The notes under the pieces: model-generated
Databases searched by the model: none
What the model saw: the letters and a program-made list of their open reading frames with translations, nothing else
Told to the model about the DNA's origin: nothing
Program-made: the position numbers and the translations under genes
Shown here: piece after piece, positions 6,425 to 7,829 of the stretch
Numbering within the stretch: position 1 is the first letter of the stretch
Layout: every line of letters starts with the position of its first letter
NCBI GenBank assembly: GCA_028714615.1
Contig: JAQTMA010000190.1
Coordinates: forward strand, 1 to 7,829
DNA length: 7,829 bases
Direction of reading: 5' to 3'
Origin: Anaerolineaceae bacterium
GTDB taxonomy: Bacteria > Chloroflexota > Anaerolineae > Anaerolineales > Anaerolineaceae

Positions 6425-6453
6425 TTGTCATTCGAATGGTTCGTGCGTATACT
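6425..6453 (+). promoter_or_regulatory. Sigma-70-like promoter of the histidine phosphatase gene
   Basis: TTGTCA (6425-6430) and TATACT (6448-6453) each match the consensus at five of six bases and are separated by exactly 17 bases. Transcription would start near 6460, giving a leader of about 58 bases before the ATG at 6518. The placement also argues against starting the protein at the in-frame ATG at 6410, which lies upstream of this promoter. Confidence 0.6.
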
Positions 6454-6517
6454 TCGACGAGGCGCCCCGGCCTGCCTCTCAGCCCGGGATAGATTTTGTT
6501 GCGCGGAGACATTCTCG

Positions 6518-7237
6518 ATGCAGTTTTATTTCATTCGGCATGCCCAATCGACCAACAATGCGCTTTGGGATAACACCGGTCAATCGGTGGGGCGCAGCGA
6601 AGACCCCGAGCTCACCTCCACGGGCGTACGGCAGGCTCAGCGGCTGGCGAAACTGCTGGCTTTCGGGGATCCGCGCGGCGGGGAAGTTGATCCCAAGCAA
6701 CCGGTGGGCTTTGGCTTAACCCACCTGTACACCAGTTTGATGCTGCGCGCGGTTGCCACCGCCTCGATCGTTTCCGACCGGTTGGGTCTTCCGGTGCAAG
6801 CCTGGATCGATGCGCATGAAGAAGGCGGCGTTTACCTGGAGGATGCGGCGACCGGAGTCCGGGCCGGCTTGCCAGGCCGGGATCGCAGTTATTTTGAAGC
6901 CAATTATCCAGGCCTGGTCCTGCCACCCGAAATGAACAATACAGGCTGGTGGAATTGCCAGCCATTTGAAACGTCTGAAGCTCGCACTGTACGAGCTCAC
7001 CGGTTTTTGACGACTCTACTCGAAAAGCACGGGGAAAGCGATGACTACGTGGCTGTCGTCAGTCATGGCGGCTTCTATAACCAATTCCTGGCAGCCCTGT
7101 ATGGCAATGCGGTTAAGGGAGGCTCGTGGGCCATCCTCTTCAACACGGGAGTTAGCCGCATCGATTTCAACCCAGGAGGGGTTGCAATCGTTTATCTCAA
7201 TCGCACCGACCATCTACCCCCTCATCTCCTCACCTGA
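6518..7237 (+). CDS. Histidine phosphatase superfamily protein (phosphoglycerate-mutase-like)
   Basis: This 239-residue soluble protein begins MQFYFIRHAQSTNN. His8 in RHAQS is the expected phospho-accepting histidine, next to Arg7. Arg77 (in SLMLRAVATA), Glu101 or Glu102 (DAHEEGG) and His183 (VVSHGGF) complete the usual active site of the branch-1 family. Members remove or transfer phosphate on diverse substrates, and nothing visible fixes the substrate here, so calling it phosphoglycerate mutase would overreach. The frame is open back to 6410, but the ATG at 6518 places the RHAQ motif at the very N-terminus, as is normal, and has GGAG nine bases upstream. It is divergent from coxB and converges with the next gene 15 bases away. 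A link to respiration is not indicated beyond adjacency. Confidence 0.92.
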   Translation: MQFYFIRHAQSTNNALWDNTGQSVGRSEDPELTSTGVRQAQRLAKLLAFGDPRGGEVDPKQPVGFGLTHLYTSLMLRAVATASIVSDRLGLPVQAWIDAHEEGGVYLEDAATGVRAGLPGRDRSYFEANYPGLVLPPEMNNTGWWNCQPFETSEARTVRAHRFLTTLLEKHGESDDYVAVVSHGGFYNQFLAALYGNAVKGGSWAILFNTGVSRIDFNPGGVAIVYLNRTDHLPPHLLT

Positions 7238-7252
7238 GGATCAGCGACCCCT

Positions 7253-7786
7253 TTATTTCTTCAACGACAGAATTTTTTCCAGGTCCAGCTCGCCCCGGGC
7301 GCCCCAGCCGCGGGTACCTTCCGGAACTTCCGGGCGGAACTCTTCGTAGAAGGTATACGCCTTGGTCTCCAGCTCCCTGGCTGGATACGATTGGGCGAGC
7401 GTGTGCATGGCTGCCTGCACGGATTCCAGGTGGTCTCCGAATTTGCTCTCCAGGTAGCGCTGCACGCTCTTGGGATCGATGGGTTGGCCCTCCTCGGTGG
7501 CGCGCAAGCCTTCCGGTGTGTGGATGGCGGGTACACCCCGGTTTAAGATCCTGACGAATTCCGGCTGGGGTCCACCTGGCTTCCGTTCAGATGGTTGTTT
7601 CTCTTCCTCGGGCTTTTCCTCATATATTCCCAGGCGGCGACCTTTCGATTGGGCATTCATCCCTGCTACACATTTCCCCAGCGTTAGCGCTTCGTCCGGG
7701 CGATACCCCAGGCGTTCCGCCACGACACTGGCCCACAAGGTGAGCACCGGCGCCCGATTGATCTTGATTTTTTGACTTTCCACCAT
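7253..7786 (-). CDS. Conserved protein of unknown function (177 aa)
   Basis: The protein appears soluble, with no signal peptide or membrane segment. It has an N-terminal block of mixed hydrophobic and helical character (INRAPVLTLWASVVAERLGY, then DEALTLGKCVAGMNAQSKGR, residues 9-50). A charged linker rich in Glu, Lys and Pro follows (about 56-76), then a second part (PEGLRATEEGQPIDPKSVQR, residues 91-110) and a C-terminal block (FYEEFRPEVPEGTRGWGARG, residues 147-166). From memory, similar proteins of unknown function occur in many bacteria; I know no function and cannot assign one. The frame is open to a TTG at 7819, but that has no visible ribosome binding site, so the ATG at 7786 is preferred, with only a weak GGGG before it. 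Its promoter probably lies past the window edge. Confidence 0.8.
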   Translation of the reverse strand: MVESQKIKINRAPVLTLWASVVAERLGYRPDEALTLGKCVAGMNAQSKGRRLGIYEEKPEEEKQPSERKPGGPQPEFVRILNRGVPAIHTPEGLRATEEGQPIDPKSVQRYLESKFGDHLESVQAAMHTLAQSYPARELETKAYTFYEEFRPEVPEGTRGWGARGELDLEKILSLKK

Positions 7787-7829
7787 GCCCCGATCCGATC
7801 CGAATCGATCTTGATTCAAAGCTAGAGTT

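Noticed and set aside
6327..6512. 61-residue frame on the minus strand in the divergent intergenic region
   Set aside because: It spans the opposing promoter, has only a weak GAGA before its ATG and shows no motif, so it was treated as non-coding.
6410..6517. N-terminal extension of the histidine phosphatase from the ATG at 6410
   Set aside because: It would lie upstream of the TTGTCA-17-TATACT promoter and push the catalytic RHAQ motif 36 residues inwards; the ATG at 6518 has a ribosome binding site.
7227..7240. Inverted repeat TCCTCA-CC-TGAGGA as a terminator between the convergent genes
   Set aside because: The stem is only 6 bp with a 2-base loop, it overlaps the stop codon, and no T-run follows directly.

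Overview
The window holds one cytochrome c oxidase operon on the minus strand, spanning 965 to 6275, with a few unrelated small genes on either side. The gene content suggests a bacterium with aerobic respiration. The style of the proteins (caa3-type CoxB, CtaG assembly factor, small membrane subunits, moderately GC-rich DNA) would fit Chloroflexota such as Anaerolineae. That placement is an impression from familiarity, since no rRNA or marker gene is present to prove it.

Left flank (1-964). After a C-rich leader that could form a G-quadruplex on the minus strand, there is a plus-strand four-helix membrane protein (100-561). A small uncharacterised minus-strand gene (603-821) converges on it. 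Next comes a perfect 38-bp palindrome (902-939), placed as the transcription terminator of the oxidase operon.

Core (965-6275, minus strand, so read from right to left). The order is coxB (subunit II, lipoprotein with CuA and a fused haem c domain), coxA (subunit I with all haem and CuB ligands), a divergent subunit III (coxC1), ctaG (CuA-centre assembly), a 73-residue two-helix membrane protein, a canonical subunit III (coxC2) and subunit IV. Most junctions overlap by a few bases or are separated by about 20 bases or less, so the genes are probably co-transcribed and translationally coupled. The product should be an A1-type caa3 oxidase. It takes electrons from a soluble donor through the fused cytochrome c domain to CuA, then to haem a and the haem a3/CuB site, while pumping protons. 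The most unusual point is two different subunit III genes flanking ctaG. One of them lacks the Tyr/His/Asp of the last-helix motif.

Right flank (6276-7829). A 242-bp divergent regulatory region carries a -10 box for coxB, a good sigma-70-like promoter for the rightward gene and two short inverted repeats. The rightward gene (6518-7237) is a histidine-phosphatase-superfamily enzyme. A conserved but uncharacterised gene (7253-7786, minus strand) converges on it with a 15-bp gap.

No tRNA, rRNA, CRISPR array, transposase or phage gene was seen. I found no convincing evidence for a wholly new system. The points of interest are the duplicated subunit III, the small operon-embedded membrane protein, the palindrome and the promoter-region repeats.
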